From positions 600,785 through 664,784 of the forward strand of contig NZ_JACIDK010000001.1 in the NCBI RefSeq assembly GCF_014196295.1: a DNA stretch of 64,000 bases. The letters run 5' to 3'. The notes beneath the pieces were generated by a model. That model ran no database searches. It worked only from the letters and a program-made list of their open reading frames with translations, and was not told the origin of the DNA. The DNA comes from Phenylobacterium haematophilum. GTDB taxonomy: Bacteria; Pseudomonadota; Alphaproteobacteria; Caulobacterales; Caulobacteraceae. Every line of letters starts with the position of its first letter. Positions within the stretch are counted from its first letter, which is position 1. Both the position numbers and the translations under genes were made by a program. Shown one piece after another: positions 62,991 to 64,000 of the stretch.

Positions 62991-64000
62991 GCGGAGACCT
63001 CGGCTCGGGCGGGGATCGGCGGCGCATAACCGGCGGCCTTAGCCCGGGCCTCGCCGCGGACGATTTCCTTCAACAGGTCGGCGACGTAGACGCCGAAGTC
63101 GACCTGGATGGTGTGGCGCTTGGACCGGTAGTACTGACCCAGATGCGCCTCCTCGTCGCGCGCGGTCGTCTCGGTCATCTCGGCCGACGAGGGCGGCAGG
63201 TAGCGACCGCTCAGATAGGCCGCCGCCAGCTTGGCCTGCTGTTCGGCGAAGTTGACGAGGGTCGGCAGCGGCTGGGCCAAACCCATGTAGAAGAGGTTCG
63301 GCACGGCCGGGTTCATCATCCGCTTGAACAGCGGCAGCCGATGGTCGGCGTCCGGGACCAGAGCCGGATCGTCGAAGAACGGAAAGCGCATGTCGTAGCC
63401 GGTGGCGAAGATGATGGCGTCGACGTCCTCGACGCTGCCGTCGGCGAAGCGGACCTGGTCGCCCTCCAATCGCTCGATCGCCGGCTTGAACTTCACGTCG
63501 CCGCAGCCGGCCCGGGTCAGGAACTCGCCTGAGACAGACGGATGCGCCTCCAGCGGCTCGTGGTCGGGCTTGGGCAGGCCGTAATCCTCCATCTTGCCGA
63601 TCGACTTCTTGATGGCGGCGCGGGCCAGGGACAGCCCGAGCTTGCGCGGCATCCAGGACGGCATGGCCGATTTGTCGGCAGGGCGGCCGTTCATGTACTT
63701 GGGCAGCACCCAGACGCCGCGGCGGGCCGAGACCCAGAGGTTCTTGGCGATCGGCCGCTGGGAGAGTTCGGAGGCGATATCCATCGCCGAATTGCCCATC
63801 CCGACCACGACGATGTTCTTGCCGCGCATGTCGACAGGATCGAACGGGTCGCGATAGGCATGACTATGGAACGCCGCGCCGTTGAACTCGCCCTCATAGT
63901 CGGGGACGCGTGGGCTCCAATGGTGGCCGTTGCAGACGAACAATACATCGTAGAGCCGGGTCTCGCCGGTCGAGAGGCTGACCTCCCAGAGGCCGTCGTC
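62987..64000 (-). CDS. Flavin-containing monooxygenase, C-terminal part (runs off window)
   Basis: 337 codons are in the window and the frame stays open at its edge; the N-terminal FAD motif is missing. VVVGMGNSAMDIASEL is the NADPH-binding GxGxSA motif, FATGYDMRFPFF the FATGY motif of class B flavin monooxygenases. Catalyses N- or S-oxygenation or Baeyer-Villiger chemistry; the substrate is unknown. Its stop overlaps that of the dimethylformamidase-like gene by 4 bases. Confidence 0.87.
   Translation of the reverse strand, partial: DDGLWEVSLSTGETRLYDVLFVCNGHHWSPRVPDYEGEFNGAAFHSHAYRDPFDPVDMRGKNIVVVGMGNSAMDIASELSQRPIAKNLWVSARRGVWVLPKYMNGRPADKSAMPSWMPRKLGLSLARAAIKKSIGKMEDYGLPKPDHEPLEAHPSVSGEFLTRAGCGDVKFKPAIERLEGDQVRFADGSVEDVDAIIFATGYDMRFPFFDDPALVPDADHRLPLFKRMMNPAVPNLFYMGLAQPLPTLVNFAEQQAKLAAAYLSGRYLPPSSAEMTETTARDEEAHLGQYYRSKRHTIQVDFGVYVADLLKEIVRGEARAKAAGYAPPIPARAEVSA

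Noticed and set aside
1..64000. CRISPR array, tRNA or insertion sequence
   Set aside because: No regular repeat-spacer pattern, tRNA-like T-loop sequence in gaps, or transposase gene was seen.

Overview
The window is a compact, GC-rich stretch (roughly two thirds G+C by eye) that reads as the chromosome of an alphaproteobacterium, most likely Caulobacteraceae (Caulobacter/Phenylobacterium-like). Reasons: the fabD-fabG-acpP-fabF-mltG ... yicC-gmk neighbourhood, the lptF-lptG-lptD-surA-pdxA operon divergent from pepA-holC, a DUF885 peptidase, a large TonB-dependent receptor, and many start/stop overlaps. The genus is inference. No rRNA, tRNA, CRISPR array, insertion sequence or prophage was seen. 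About 64 protein genes are supported; the first (S9 peptidase) and last (flavin monooxygenase) run off the window.

Layout. 1-6.2 kb: partial prolyl oligopeptidase, a thioesterase, and an AttEFGH-like ABC export set (ATPase, FtsX-type permease, secreted lipocalin/CrtC-like protein). 6.2-15.4 kb: a zinc-type dehydrogenase, then type II fatty-acid synthesis (fabD, fabG, acpP, fabF) with mltG, a DUF2853-OmpA fusion, yicC and gmk. 15.4-22.8 kb: small secreted or membrane proteins, pncB, a SRPBCC protein, DUF454, DUF3606, a TSUP permease, a lipoprotein and a LuxR-type regulator. 22.9-28.6 kb: a hotdog-fold protein with an SDR enzyme, rsmA, a FliK/FlhB-like pair, a nucleosidase and an unlisted 55-aa gene. 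28.7-41.9 kb: Gre-like factor, rsmJ, DUF885 peptidase, then the outer-membrane/LPS export operon (pdxA, surA, lptD, lptG, lptF) and, divergently, pepA, a hydrolase, holC and an I78-type lipoprotein.

42-51.9 kb is a complete assimilatory nitrate module: mobA (cofactor), nasT/nasS (antiterminator and nitrate sensor), an MFS nitrate transporter behind a structured leader, nirB-nirD (nitrite reductase), nasA (nitrate reductase) and cobA (siroheme precursor). NasT would bind the leader RNA between nasS and the transporter; a hairpin there has the hexaloop features known for ANTAR targets. corA, a hydrolase and a GIY-YIG-like protein follow.

54-64 kb is the least ordinary part: a probable catabolic island with a class III aminotransferase, PfkB kinase, class II aldolase, MFS transporter, TetR regulator, TonB receptor, an N,N-dimethylformamidase large-subunit-like protein and a flavin monooxygenase. 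The same inverted repeat (GATAG-N6-CTATC) lies in both divergent promoter regions of this island, which ties the genes into one probable TetR regulon for an unidentified, probably nitrogen-containing, substrate. This is my main candidate for an undescribed system.
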